Source: Pseudoclavibacter sp. RFBB5
GTDB taxonomy: Bacteria > Actinomycetota > Actinomycetes > Actinomycetales > Microbacteriaceae
Assembly (NCBI RefSeq): GCF_002931555.1
Contig: NZ_PSTZ01000003.1
Span: 124,001-188,000, forward strand
Direction: 5' to 3'
DNA length: 64,000 nt
Shown one piece after another: positions 43,283-51,923 of this stretch. Positions within the stretch are counted from its first letter, which is position 1, and the number at the start of each line of letters is the position of its first letter. The notes under the pieces are model-generated. The model searched no databases. It was not told the DNA's origin and saw nothing but the letters and a program-made list of their open reading frames with translations. Made by a program: the position numbers and the translations under genes.

Positions 43283-44487
43283 CCACCACGAACACCGAGG
43301 CCGCGAGCGAAGCAGGCACCCGCAAAGTCAGGATGTCCGTCGACGTCCGCCAATACGGGATCCTCGGCGCACTCGCCGTCATCATCATCCTGTTCCAGAT
43401 CCTCACCGGCGGAAAGCTGCTGCTCCCCGCCAACATCAACAACCTCATCCAGCAGAACGCGTACGTGCTGATCCTCGCGGTCGGCATGATCATCGTCATC
43501 ATCGCCGGCCACATCGACCTGTCAGTGGGATCGGTGGTCGCCGTCGTCGGCGCCATCACGGCCATCGCCATCACCCAATGGGGCCTGCCGTGGTTCGCGG
43601 CCGTGCTCATCGGCCTCGCAGCCGGGGCGGTGATCGGCGTCTGGCAGGGATTCTGGATCGCCTACGTGGGCATACCCGCGTTCATCGTGACGCTCGCCGG
43701 CATGCTCCTCTTCCGAGGCCTCACGCTCGTGCTCCTCACCGGCGGCACCATCAACGCCCTCCCCGACGAGTTCGTCGCCATCGGCAAGGGCTCGCTGCCC
43801 CAGTCCATGGGCACCATGCTCGGCGGACACGACGTCGTCACCATGCTCATCGCGCTCGTCGTCGTCGCAGCCGTCATCGGAAGCCAGCTGCGCACCCGCG
43901 CCCGCCGCAAGAAGCTCGACCTCCCCGTCGAGCCGGGGGCCGCCCTCATCGCGAAGCTCGCGATCGTCGCGGTCGCCGTCCTCGCCTTCGCGTGGCTCCT
44001 CTCCGCACACAAGGGCCTGCCGATCATCCTGATCATCCTGGCCGTGCTGATCATGCTCTACACGTTCATCCTCCAGCGCACCGTCTTCGGCCGGAACGTC
44101 TACGCCATGGGTGGCAACCTCTTCGCGGCCAAGATGAGCGGTGTGCGCACCGAGCGCGTCAACTTCCTCATCTTCGTCAACATGGGTGTGCTCGCTGCCC
44201 TCGCCGGCATCGTCACGACCGCCCGCGCAGGAGGCGCCGTCGCCTCCGCCGGAAACACGTACGAGCTCGACGCCATCGCCGCTGCCTTCATCGGCGGCGC
44301 GGCCGTGACCGGTGGAGTTGGTACGGTTATCGGCGCAGTCATCGGCGCGATGATCATGGGTGTCCTCAACATGGGACTCTCGATCCTCTCCGTCGACTCG
44401 GCGTGGCAGTCGGTCATCAAGGGCCTCGTGCTGCTGCTCGCAGTCGCCATCGACGTCCTCGGCAAGCGCCGGGGCGGACGCAGCTGA
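43279..44487 (+). CDS. mmsB: Sugar ABC transporter permease, MmsB/XylH type
   Basis: 402 residues, ten or so transmembrane segments. The CUT2 permease signature is [20 protein letters not shown]; further motifs are [18 protein letters not shown] and [20 protein letters not shown] (coupling region). The length and the long cytoplasmic insert ([16 protein letters not shown]) are typical of MmsB/XylH rather than RbsC. GTG start in the mmsA stop. Confidence 0.93.
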   Translation: MTTTNTEAASEAGTRKVRMSVDVRQYGILGALAVIIILFQILTGGKLLLPANINNLIQQNAYVLILAVGMIIVIIAGHIDLSVGSVVAVVGAITAIAITQWGLPWFAAVLIGLAAGAVIGVWQGFWIAYVGIPAFIVTLAGMLLFRGLTLVLLTGGTINALPDEFVAIGKGSLPQSMGTMLGGHDVVTMLIALVVVAAVIGSQLRTRARRKKLDLPVEPGAALIAKLAIVAVAVLAFAWLLSAHKGLPIILIILAVLIMLYTFILQRTVFGRNVYAMGGNLFAAKMSGVRTERVNFLIFVNMGVLAALAGIVTTARAGGAVASAGNTYELDAIAAAFIGGAAVTGGVGTVIGAVIGAMIMGVLNMGLSILSVDSAWQSVIKGLVLLLAVAIDVLGKRRGGRS

Positions 44488-44615
44488 TCAGTGCTCCGCC
44501 GCCCGCGCCCACCCGGCGCTGGCGGCGGAGCGGCTCGGCCGAGCGCCGACGTGCACGAACCAGGACAGCAGAAGACCAGCATCACCACGACGACGAGCGA
44601 GAGAAGAGGACGCGC

Positions 44616-45767
44616 ATGCCCACCGATCGCGTCGCGTCGTCGAACCTCTCCCTCATCCTCGAGCGCCTCCACCGCGGCGGCCAGGCCTCCCGAGCCGAGC
44701 TGACCCGCGAGACAGGCCTCAACCGCTCCACCATCGCCGCGCTCGTCGCAGAGCTCGCGGATCGGCGCATCGTCGAGGAGCAGGAACCGGTCGCCACGAA
44801 CCTCGTCGGACGGCCCAGCCCCATCGTCAACCTGTGCGACAAGATCGTCGCCGTCGCCGTCGTCCCAGAAGTGGATGCGCTCAACGTCGGCGTCGTGAGC
44901 TTCCGCGGCGAGCTGCTGAAGCGCATCCGCTTCGAGACCGAGAAGCCGCCGACCGCCAAAGAGGCCGTCGCCATCGTCAAGGCGCTTGTCGAGGGCCTCA
45001 GCGAGAGCCTCGACACCCTCTACGAATGCGTCGGCATCGGCGTCGCCGTGCCCGGCCTCGTCCGCGCATCTGACGGCTTCGTGCGCTGGGTGCCGCACTT
45101 CGAGTGGCGCGACGTGCCACTCGCCGAGCAGATGCAGCAAGCCACGGGCCTCCCCGTCCTCGCCGCGAACGACGCCAACCTCGGCGCCGTCGCCGAGCAC
45201 ATCTTCGGCGCGGGCCGCGGCATCAGCAACATGCTCTACATGAACGGCGGCGCGAGCGGCATCGGCGGCGGCATCATCGCCGACGACCGACTCCTGCACG
45301 GTGTCGCCGGGTACGCGGGCGAGTTCGGCCACAACCTCGTCGCGACCCCCGCGGCGCTCGGCAACTCAGGCGATGACGAACTCGAACGCGTCGTCAGCAG
45401 GCGCCGACTCCTGGCCGCGCTCGGCACGAAGAGCGCGAGCGACGACGAGCTCGAGCGCATGCTCCAGCAGAGCATCGACCCCGCCGTGAAGCTCGAGACG
45501 CACCGGCAGCTCGGCGTCCTCAGCGTCGGCGTGCGCAACATGATCAACATCCTCAACCCCGAACGCGTCGTCCTCGGCGGGTTCCTCGGCGTGCTCCTCG
45601 ACCTCGAACGCGACTACTTCCTCGAGATCCTCGCCGAGCACACCCTCGCCCCGAACTACGGCGAAGTCGAAGTGGTGCGCGCCGGGCTCGGCAGCGACCT
45701 GCTCTTCATCGGCGCCGCGGAACTGCAGTTCCAGGCGCTCATCGAACGCGCCCACCTGCACCGCTGA
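44616..45767 (+). CDS. ROK-family transcriptional regulator, second copy
   Basis: 383 residues. Winged helix-turn-helix at the N-terminus (SRAELTRETGLNRSTIAALV), then a ROK domain with GIGVAVPGLVRASDGFVRWV, NDANLGAVAEHIFGAGRGIS, and GYAGEFGHNLV. The zinc-binding cysteines that normally follow are absent altogether (ATPAALGNSGDDELE instead). Last gene of the ChvE-MmsAB cluster, 128 bp after mmsB; RBS AAGAGGA. Likely controls this transporter in response to a sugar. Confidence 0.88.
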   Translation: MPTDRVASSNLSLILERLHRGGQASRAELTRETGLNRSTIAALVAELADRRIVEEQEPVATNLVGRPSPIVNLCDKIVAVAVVPEVDALNVGVVSFRGELLKRIRFETEKPPTAKEAVAIVKALVEGLSESLDTLYECVGIGVAVPGLVRASDGFVRWVPHFEWRDVPLAEQMQQATGLPVLAANDANLGAVAEHIFGAGRGISNMLYMNGGASGIGGGIIADDRLLHGVAGYAGEFGHNLVATPAALGNSGDDELERVVSRRRLLAALGTKSASDDELERMLQQSIDPAVKLETHRQLGVLSVGVRNMINILNPERVVLGGFLGVLLDLERDYFLEILAEHTLAPNYGEVEVVRAGLGSDLLFIGAAELQFQALIERAHLHR

Positions 45768-45817
45768 CGCGGCGCGGCTCTGCGCCGCGCGCTTGGCCAC
45801 GGCGCCTCGCCCGCTTC

Positions 45818-45881
45818 TCGGGATGGGTTTCTCGCTCTATTGCGGGAAATTTCCCCCAACGAAGTGAGATTCCCTTCCCGA
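45818..45881. repeat. 64-bp palindromic element, copy 3
   Basis: TCGGGATGG at the left end, CCTTCCCGA at the right; perfect centre GGGAAATTTCCC (45844-45855). Symmetry extends to TCTCGGGA/TCCCGAGA (45816-45883), with pairing through most of both arms. Confidence 0.9.
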
Positions 45882-45931
45882 GATTGCGTGATCGGGCTCT
45901 CGGGGCAGGTCCCGTCATCGTGCCCTGCGAC

Positions 45932-45995
45932 TCGGGATGGCATGCACGCATGCGGATGGCGTGCACGCCATCCGGAAGCGCGCAACCCATCCGCA
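45932..45995. repeat. 64-bp palindromic element, copy 4 (GTGCAC-centre variant)
   Basis: TCGGGATGG left end and CCATCCGCA right end. The centre from 45953 to 45974 is a perfect 22-bp palindrome (CGGATGGCGTG and its complement). Outer arms are weaker than in the other copies, but the 64-bp length is kept. Confidence 0.85.
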
Positions 45996-46059
45996 GACGG
46001 CATTGGCGGCGTCCGCCCCGGTGCGGCTGTGCGCTTGGCCACGGCGCCTCGCCCGCTTC

Positions 46060-46123
46060 TCGGGATGGGTTTCTCGCTTTATTGCGGGAAACTTCCCCCA
46101 ACGAAGTGAGGTTCCCATCCCGA
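46060..46123. repeat. 64-bp palindromic element, copy 5
   Basis: TCGGGATGG / CCATCCCGA ends; centre GGGAAACTTCCC. Differs from copy 3 at four positions, and the 29 bp upstream are identical too (GCGCTTGGCCACGGCG...). Confidence 0.92.
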
Positions 46124-46174
46124 GGGCGGCGGACCGCCGGGACTGGATGCCGAAAACCCGGCCGACACTCCCGA

Positions 46175-47155
46175 CTAGGCGGGGTTGCGGACCTCGGGGA
46201 ACGCGATGACCTGGCCGGAGTAGCAGAAGCCGCCGCCGAATCCGAGGAGCAGGGCCGGCCCACCTGGCTCGGCGACGCCCGCTTCGACCTGCTTGGCGAG
46301 GGCGATGGGGATGGATGCGGCTGAGGTGTTGCCCGAGTAGACGACGTCGCGCGCGACGACCTCGTCGGCGAGGCCGAGCTGCTTGCCGAGCGCGTCGATG
46401 ATGCGCAGGTTCGCCTGGTGCGGGACGAACGCGACGAGCTCGTCCGCTCGCACGCCGCCTTTCGCGAGGGCGTCGATCGCGACGTGCTGCGCCTGCGTGA
46501 TGGCCCAGCGGAAGACGCTGCGGCCTTCCTGCTCGAAGCGGCCGGAGGGCTGCTGGATGCGCACCAGGTTGCCCAGCTCGGGCTGCGAACCCCAGGCGAC
46601 GGGTGCGATGCCGGGCGTCTCGCTGCGCTCGAGGACGACGGCGCCTGCGCCGTCGGCCATGAGGATGGCGGTGGTGCGGTCGGTCCAGTCCATGAAGTCG
46701 CTCATGCGCTCTGCACCGATGATGAGGGCACGGCTCGCGGAGCCCGCTTGGATCGCCTGGTCGGCGACGGCGAGGGCCTGCGAGAAGCCGGCGCACGCGG
46801 CGTTGAGGTCGAACGCGACGGGGTGCGTGGCGCCGATGCGCGTCGCCACCTGGGCGGCCGTCGACGGCGAGCGGTCCATGGCCGTCATCGTGGCGACGAT
46901 GACCATGTCGATGTCGGTGCCATGCACGTCCGCCGAGAGCAGCGCCTTGACGCCGGCGGCTGCCGCGAGGTCGGTGACGCTCTGCCCCTCTGCGGCCAGG
47001 CGTCGCTCGCGGATGCCGACACGCGAGGTGATCCACTCGTCGCTGGTGTCGAGAGTCAGCGACAGCTCGTCGTTGGTGACGACGCGCTCTGGCGACTCGT
47101 AGCCGACTCCGACGATGCGCGAGTGCACTGGCTGAGGCTGGGAGAAGGAAAGCAT
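46175..47155 (-). CDS. 3-oxoacyl-ACP synthase III family protein (KAS III, FabH-like)
   Basis: 326 residues from the ATG at 47155; a TTG at 47161 is in frame and lies 6 nt after TAGGAT, so it could be the true leaderless start. Catalytic Cys in NAACAGFSQAL, His in FVPHQANLRIIDAL and Asn in YSGNTSAASIPIAL form the KAS III triad. GVGYESPERVVTNDEL and RVGIRERR at the N-terminus are typical. FabH condenses acyl-CoA with malonyl-ACP to start fatty acid synthesis. Here it stands apart from other fab genes, so it may be a second, specialised KAS III. Confidence 0.88.
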   Translation of the reverse strand: MLSFSQPQPVHSRIVGVGYESPERVVTNDELSLTLDTSDEWITSRVGIRERRLAAEGQSVTDLAAAAGVKALLSADVHGTDIDMVIVATMTAMDRSPSTAAQVATRIGATHPVAFDLNAACAGFSQALAVADQAIQAGSASRALIIGAERMSDFMDWTDRTTAILMADGAGAVVLERSETPGIAPVAWGSQPELGNLVRIQQPSGRFEQEGRSVFRWAITQAQHVAIDALAKGGVRADELVAFVPHQANLRIIDALGKQLGLADEVVARDVVYSGNTSAASIPIALAKQVEAGVAEPGGPALLLGFGGGFCYSGQVIAFPEVRNPA

Positions 47156-47299
47156 GATCAACGCAGAATCCTACCCTCCGGTCAGTGTTCGTCTCTGTGG
47201 GTGGTGTTCGGAGCGTGGGGGCTCACCGGATTGCGCGCCGGAGCGGCAGGCGGCGGGCCAGAACGCGGCAGCTTGGCAGCCCGGCAGCGCGTCCGCGCG

Positions 47300-47665
47300 T
47301 CAACCGCGCGGCAGTGTCCCGATCTGGTCACCGGCCTCGTTGAAGACCACGAGCGAGTCGCCGTCGACCTCGGCGGTGCTCGCACCGAGCAGCCAGGTGT
47401 CGACGCCCTCGCAGAACATCATCGTCGAGGCGAGCGCCCCGAACTCGACCGTGCCGTCGGTCTCCGTCCACTCGCCCATGAGTCGGTTGCAGCCGTCGTT
47501 GCCCGTGACCTTGCCGTCGTCGGCGAGGTTGAGGCCCGGCTCGCCCTGCCCGCTCGAGTTCGGGGTGCCCCAGGTGCCGGCTGCGGATGCGGCGGGAGCC
47601 GCGCATCCGGTGAGGAGCAGGAGAGCCGCTGCCGCGACTGCGATGCTGACGCCGATGGTCTTCAC
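47300..47665 (-). CDS. META-domain lipoprotein (HslJ-like)
   Basis: 121 residues from a GTG at 47665 with GGAG six nt upstream (a GTG at 47695 would add ten residues). Signal peptide KTIGVSIAVAAAALLLLTGC ends in a lipobox, then one META/DUF306 domain: GTWGTPNSSG, NDGCNRLMGEW and STMMFCEGV; the two cysteines are the usual disulphide pair. Function unknown; relatives include HslJ, implicated in novobiocin resistance. Lies upstream of the KAS III gene on the same strand, with a 144-bp gap. Confidence 0.82.
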   Translation of the reverse strand: MKTIGVSIAVAAAALLLLTGCAAPAASAAGTWGTPNSSGQGEPGLNLADDGKVTGNDGCNRLMGEWTETDGTVEFGALASTMMFCEGVDTWLLGASTAEVDGDSLVVFNEAGDQIGTLPRG

Positions 47666-47844
47666 GAGGGCTCCGATGCTCAGGGGGATGGCCACATCGT
47701 AGCGACTGGGCGCGGACGATCGGAGGGCCCCTCGCGGGCACCGTGTGGCGGAGCGGACGCACTCCTCGGGCGCGCAGGCCGCGCGGCTCACCGCGGAGGA
47801 ACCGCCCTCCCAGGGTCACACGAGCGAGCGGATACCCTGTCGGC

Positions 47845-48222
47845 ATGCCCGAACTGACCCCAGAACAAGTGGTGGCCCTCAAGGAGCTCGCGATGGGGTG
47901 CGCTCGCCGCGGGGACAGCCAGACGCTGCTGGAGCTCATCGACCAGGGCATGCCCGTCGATCTGCAGGATGCGGCCGGCAACACCGCGCTGATGCTCGCC
48001 GCGTACAGCGGTCACGCGGGCACGGTCGAGGCGCTCATCGGTCGCGGGGCCGACGTCGACCTGCGCAATGCGCGCGACCAGTCGCCGATCGCTGGTGCTC
48101 TCTTCAAGGGCGAGGATGAGATCGTGCGGCTGCTTCGGGATGCGGGTGCCGACCTCGACGCGGGGACGCCGTCCGCGCGCGCGACCGCGGACATGTTCGG
48201 ACAGGCGCACCTGCTGGCCTGA
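47845..48222 (+). CDS. Ankyrin-repeat protein
   Basis: 125 residues, three ankyrin repeats: GDSQTLLELIDQGMPVDLQD, GNTALMLAAYSGHAGTVEAL with IGRGADVDLRN, and DQSPIAGALFKGEDEIVRLL with RDAGADLDAG. No signal peptide; probably a cytoplasmic protein-protein interaction module of unknown partner. ATG 6 nt after TACCCT (47833-47838), leaderless. Confidence 0.88.
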   Translation: MPELTPEQVVALKELAMGCARRGDSQTLLELIDQGMPVDLQDAAGNTALMLAAYSGHAGTVEALIGRGADVDLRNARDQSPIAGALFKGEDEIVRLLRDAGADLDAGTPSARATADMFGQAHLLA

Positions 48223-48314
48223 TCACCCCAGGGCGGTGGGCGAAACCTGACCGGCCGGACTGTGTCGTCGCGTTCGGTGAGCCGCGGAACAAGCGCTTGC
48301 CCCCGGGCGTTCGA

Positions 48315-49244
48315 ATGAACGTGACCACTCTGACGCCGCACGCACCCCCGAGCGATGCCCTCGATCGGGCCCTCGCGTCGCTCGAATGGACGCTCGTCGG
48401 CTCGCACCGGCACCAGCTCACGTCCGGCGAGCCGTTCGCGCGACGCCACGATGGGCCGGGATTCGTCTACGTCTTCGACGGTGTCGCGCGCCTCACGGTG
48501 CAGGGCGCGCCGAGCGAGGACCTCGCGGCGGGGGAGCTCGTGTTCTTCCCGCGCGCGCATTCGATGTCGGTGCTGGCGACGGGTGACGTCGAGTTCATCG
48601 ACGTGGGTTTCGAGGCGGCCCCGCTCGCGCACGCTGCGGCCGAGACGCTGCCCGCCGCGTTGGTCGTGCGCGACTTCGCGCGGCAGGAGCCGTCGATGGT
48701 GGCCCTCATCGATGGCATGGCGTGCGCCTGGGGCCGTGACAGCGAGTCCGGTCGGCGAGGGGGCGTGACCGGGCACCCTCGCGCGGGCGACGCCGTCATC
48801 TGCAGCCGCATCGCGACGACCATCGTGTCGACGGCGCTTCGGGCCTGGAACGAGGCGGGATGCGCGCCGGCGGGCTGGCTGCGTGACGTCACCGAGCCGC
48901 GCATCGCGGCCGCGCTCGAGGCGCTCCACCAAGAGCCGGGCCGCCCGTGGACGCTCGACGATCTCGGGAGGGTCGCGAGGATGTCGCGTTCGGCGTTCGC
49001 CCTGCGGTTCCAGGAGGCGGTCGGGGAGACGCCGATCGGGTACCTCACGCGTGTGCGCATGGAGACGGCGAAGGGGCTGCTGCTGCGGAGCGAGCTGACG
49101 ATCGGCGCGGTCGCGAGCGGGCTGGGCTATGAGTCGCAGGCTGGCTTCAGCCGCGCGTTCCAGCGCCACACCGGGTCGACTCCGGGTCGCTGGCGGGTCG
49201 AGGCGCGGTCGGGGGCAGTCCAGCGGGGGCGCGCGAGCGCGTAG
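48315..49244 (+). CDS. AraC-family transcriptional regulator with cupin sensor
   Basis: 309 residues from the ATG at 48315. N-terminal cupin-like domain (FVYVFDGVARLTVQ, GELVFFPRAHSMSVLAT) of the AraC_binding_2 (cupin_6) class; C-terminal pair of helix-turn-helices, WTLDDLGRVARMSRSAFALR and TIGAVASGLGYESQAGFSRA followed by FQRHTGSTPGRWR. Members near MFS exporters often control them; the MFS gene here is convergent, not divergent, so the target is uncertain. Confidence 0.87.
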   Translation: MNVTTLTPHAPPSDALDRALASLEWTLVGSHRHQLTSGEPFARRHDGPGFVYVFDGVARLTVQGAPSEDLAAGELVFFPRAHSMSVLATGDVEFIDVGFEAAPLAHAAAETLPAALVVRDFARQEPSMVALIDGMACAWGRDSESGRRGGVTGHPRAGDAVICSRIATTIVSTALRAWNEAGCAPAGWLRDVTEPRIAAALEALHQEPGRPWTLDDLGRVARMSRSAFALRFQEAVGETPIGYLTRVRMETAKGLLLRSELTIGAVASGLGYESQAGFSRAFQRHTGSTPGRWRVEARSGAVQRGRASA

Positions 49245-49285
49245 CGGGCATCCGCTCCAAGGCGTGGCCTGGACCCCGCGCGGGT

Positions 49286-49331
49286 GGATGCTGGCGCCCG
49301 CGGCACCCTCGCGCAGCCGACGCCAGCATCC
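49286..49331. terminator. Bidirectional terminator between araC-like and MFS genes
   Basis: GGATGCTGGCG (49286-49296) and CGCCAGCATCC (49321-49331), perfect 11-bp stem, 24-nt loop. Both genes point towards it. Confidence 0.75.
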
Positions 49332-49340
49332 GGAGCGACC

Positions 49341-50555
49341 TCAGTCGGCGCGGCCCGGGAACCGCGCGCTGCCGAAGATCAGGCCGCCGACGACCGCGGA
49401 CGCCGAGGCGACGACGAGCGCGGGCGTGACGCCGATCAGGTCGATGAGGAGCCCACCGACTCCGGCGCCAAGGGTGATGGCGAGCTGGAACCCTGCGACG
49501 GAGAGCCCACCGCCCGACTCCATGCGGTCGGGCACGAGCCGGCCCATCCAGGTGCCGAGCGTCGTCAGCCAGCCGCCGAACCCGATGCCCCACGTGGTGA
49601 CGGCCACCGCGACGAGCCACACTTCGCCGGGCGCGAGCGCGACGACGCCGATGGAGATGCCGATGAGCAGCGGCACGGCGAAGCGGAGCACCGCGAGGTG
49701 CCGGTCGACGAGGAGGCCGACGAGGAAGTTGCCTGCGACGCCTCCGACCCCGAACGCGACGAGCAGCGCGGCCACGCCGACGCTGTCGAGTCCTGGGACG
49801 CGGTCGATGGCGAGGCGGATGTACGTGAACGCGACGAAGTGCCCGAGGACGGTGAGGATGTGCCCCGTCAGGCCGACGCGGATGCCCGGGACGCGCAGGG
49901 TGTCGACCAGCGAGCGCAGGCCGCCGCTCGACGCGGTCGGCGGCACGTGGGGCAGCGCGACGCGCAGGGCGATGGCGACCGCCACGGTCACGATGGCGAC
50001 GCTCGCGAAGATGAGGCGCCAGTCCATGATCGTCCCGAGGTAGCTGCCGAGCGGCACGCCGGCGACGGTCGCGACCGTCGTCCCCGTGTTGACGAGCATG
50101 ATGGCGCGCCCCAGGTGCCTGGGCTGCGAGAGGCTCGCGGCGATCGCGATCGACATGGCCCAGAAGGCGCCGAGCGCGGCGCCGAGGAGGAGGCGCGCGA
50201 CGAGCAGCAGCACGAAGCCGGGCGCGACGGCCACGATCGCGCTCGAGAGCGCCGCGGCCCCGGCGAGGATCACGAGGAGGGTGCGGCGGTCGAGGCGAGG
50301 GACGAGGATGCCGATGGTCGGGGCGGTGAGGAACCCGACGAACGCGGTCACCGTGACGGTCTGACCCGCCTGCCCCTCGGTGATGCCGAGCGACGCGGCC
50401 ATCGAGGGCAGCAGGCTCGGTGGCAGGAACTCGGCGAGGACGAGCACGAAGCTCGTCGCCATCATGGCCGCGATGGCGGCCCACGCCGTCTTCGCGGGAA
50501 TCTGCGTCCGTGGCGCCTGCGTCGCGGGGACGATGGGGATGGTTCCGGTGGTCAT
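49341..50555 (-). CDS. MFS transporter, DHA1 drug:H+ antiporter type
   Basis: 404 residues, twelve transmembrane segments. LAEFLPPSLLPSMAASLGIT at helix 1, the motif-A-like loop VPRLDRRTLLVILAG between helices 2 and 3, and motif C-like VNTGTTVATVAGVPLGSYLG in helix 5 match the DHA1 group (NepI/AraJ/PbuE-like). Probable exporter of a nucleoside, sugar or drug. ATG at 50555. Confidence 0.87.
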   Translation of the reverse strand: MTTGTIPIVPATQAPRTQIPAKTAWAAIAAMMATSFVLVLAEFLPPSLLPSMAASLGITEGQAGQTVTVTAFVGFLTAPTIGILVPRLDRRTLLVILAGAAALSSAIVAVAPGFVLLLVARLLLGAALGAFWAMSIAIAASLSQPRHLGRAIMLVNTGTTVATVAGVPLGSYLGTIMDWRLIFASVAIVTVAVAIALRVALPHVPPTASSGGLRSLVDTLRVPGIRVGLTGHILTVLGHFVAFTYIRLAIDRVPGLDSVGVAALLVAFGVGGVAGNFLVGLLVDRHLAVLRFAVPLLIGISIGVVALAPGEVWLVAVAVTTWGIGFGGWLTTLGTWMGRLVPDRMESGGGLSVAGFQLAITLGAGVGGLLIDLIGVTPALVVASASAVVGGLIFGSARFPGRAD

Positions 50556-50663
50556 GCCCTCACCCTCGCCGAAGACGGCGTCTCGTGGTTGATCGTGCGT
50601 CCGCGGGAGGTAACCGAACGTCCCGCATCCCGAGTGGCGCAGGAACTGGAAAGCGCGCGCAGG

Positions 50664-51749
50664 TCAGTTGCGTGCCTTGCGGGGGATGACGACCTCGCGG
50701 ATGAGCAGGATGATGCCTGCGGAGATCGGGATGGCGACGAGCGCGCCGAGCAGGCCGAGCAGCGTGCCGCCCGCGAGGGCCGCGATGAGCACCACGGAGC
50801 CGGGGATCTGCACGGCCTTCGACATGACGCGCGGCGTGAGGATGTACGCCTCGACCTGCATGTAGACGAGCATCGAGATGAGCACGATCAGCGCCGAGAT
50901 CGGCGACGCGAAGAGCGCGATGATCGTCATGACGACGGTCGTGATGATCGTTCCGATGAGCGGGATGAGCGTGATGAAGAACACGACGACGGCGACGATG
51001 AAGGGGTACGGGGCGCCGACCGCCCACAGCAGCAGGCCGCTGAACACGGAGTTGATGAACGCGAGCACGACCATGCCGCTCAGGTAGGAGCCGACGGACG
51101 CCATGATGCGCTCGGCGTAGTCCTCGAAGCGCGGTCGCACCGACGCGTCGATGAGCGAGTAGCCGGCCTGCTTCATCTTCCCGAGCGTCGCGACGAAGTT
51201 GATGACGAGGATGAAGATGAAGATGCCGCTCGAGACCCCGTTGACGATGGTCGTTCCGACTTGCAGCGCGCCGCCGCCGACGGTGGCCCAGGTATTGGGG
51301 TCGACGAGCGTGTCCTGAGCCCAGTCGAGGGCGTTCTGGGCGGCGCCGTTGGTCGCCTTGTTGACGTCGTCGAACCAACCCTCCGCGATGAGGCGGTCGA
51401 TCTCCTGCGGCACGGTCGTCGCGAGCTGCGTGATCTGCGAGACGAGGATGGGCACGACGACCCAGACGAGGCCGACGACGATCGCGGTGAAGGCCAGGAT
51501 GACGACGACGATCGCCATCCCGCGCTTCAGCCCCTTTCGCTGCAGCCAGCGCACCAGTGGGTCGAGGCCGAGCGTGATGAAGAACGCCACGAAGATCGAC
51601 ACGAGCACGGAGGACAGCTGCATGACGGTGGTCGCGAGGAGCGCCGCGAGCAGCAGTCCGATGGCGACCCAGAAGCCCCACATGACGGGGTTCCTGCGGA
51701 ACAGGTCGGCGGACGTCTTGGACAGTGCCGGTCGGGTTGGGTCGGACAT
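50664..51749 (-). CDS. AI-2E family transporter
   Basis: 361 residues. FVAFFITLGLDPLVRWLQRK near the N-terminus, and the family motif in the C-terminal half (ITLIPLIGTIITTVVMTIIA, then VYMQVEAYILTPRVMSKAVQ) identify the AI-2E/PF01594 family, which forms pentameric membrane channels or Na+/H+ exchangers; the old link to autoinducer-2 is not general. RBS GAGGAGG. Divergent from the prp operon. Confidence 0.9.
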   Translation of the reverse strand: MSDPTRPALSKTSADLFRRNPVMWGFWVAIGLLLAALLATTVMQLSSVLVSIFVAFFITLGLDPLVRWLQRKGLKRGMAIVVVILAFTAIVVGLVWVVVPILVSQITQLATTVPQEIDRLIAEGWFDDVNKATNGAAQNALDWAQDTLVDPNTWATVGGGALQVGTTIVNGVSSGIFIFILVINFVATLGKMKQAGYSLIDASVRPRFEDYAERIMASVGSYLSGMVVLAFINSVFSGLLLWAVGAPYPFIVAVVVFFITLIPLIGTIITTVVMTIIALFASPISALIVLISMLVYMQVEAYILTPRVMSKAVQIPGSVVLIAALAGGTLLGLLGALVAIPISAGIILLIREVVIPRKARN

Positions 51750-51834
51750 CGGTGCCTCCTCGGCAGCAAGGGGATGCGCTCACCAGGGAGGGCGTCTGCT
51801 CGCCAAGGCTAGGGCACGTTCGGGGCGCACGGTT

Positions 51835-51896
51835 ATGTATGCACAAGCTGGCAATGCCTGGGAGGTGCTTGCCCGAAAGCCACCTAATGCATACAT
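51835..51896. promoter_or_regulatory. Paired GntR-type operator sites before the prp operon
   Basis: ATGTATGCA (51835-51843) and its exact complement TGCATACAT (51888-51896), 44 bp apart. The second is within the palindromic AATGCATACATT, 27 bp before the regulator's ATG. The TGTATNCA-like core suits FCD-class GntR proteins and implies autoregulation. Confidence 0.6.
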
Positions 51897-51923
51897 TGAG
51901 GGGTGTTCGACCGAGGAGGTTCC

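Larger units (their letters stand above)
45768..46174. other. 400-bp gene-free spacer carrying three 64-bp palindromic elements
   Basis: Between the convergent ROK and KAS III genes. No gene supported. Elements at 45818, 45932 and 46060 fill about half of it. Two of them are embedded in a longer 94-bp direct repeat (45789-45882 and 46031-46124, four mismatches). Confidence 0.8.

Noticed and set aside
45840-46109. Small open frames in the spacer between the ROK and KAS III genes
   Set aside because: Generated by the 64-bp palindromic elements; similar peptides arise from each copy.
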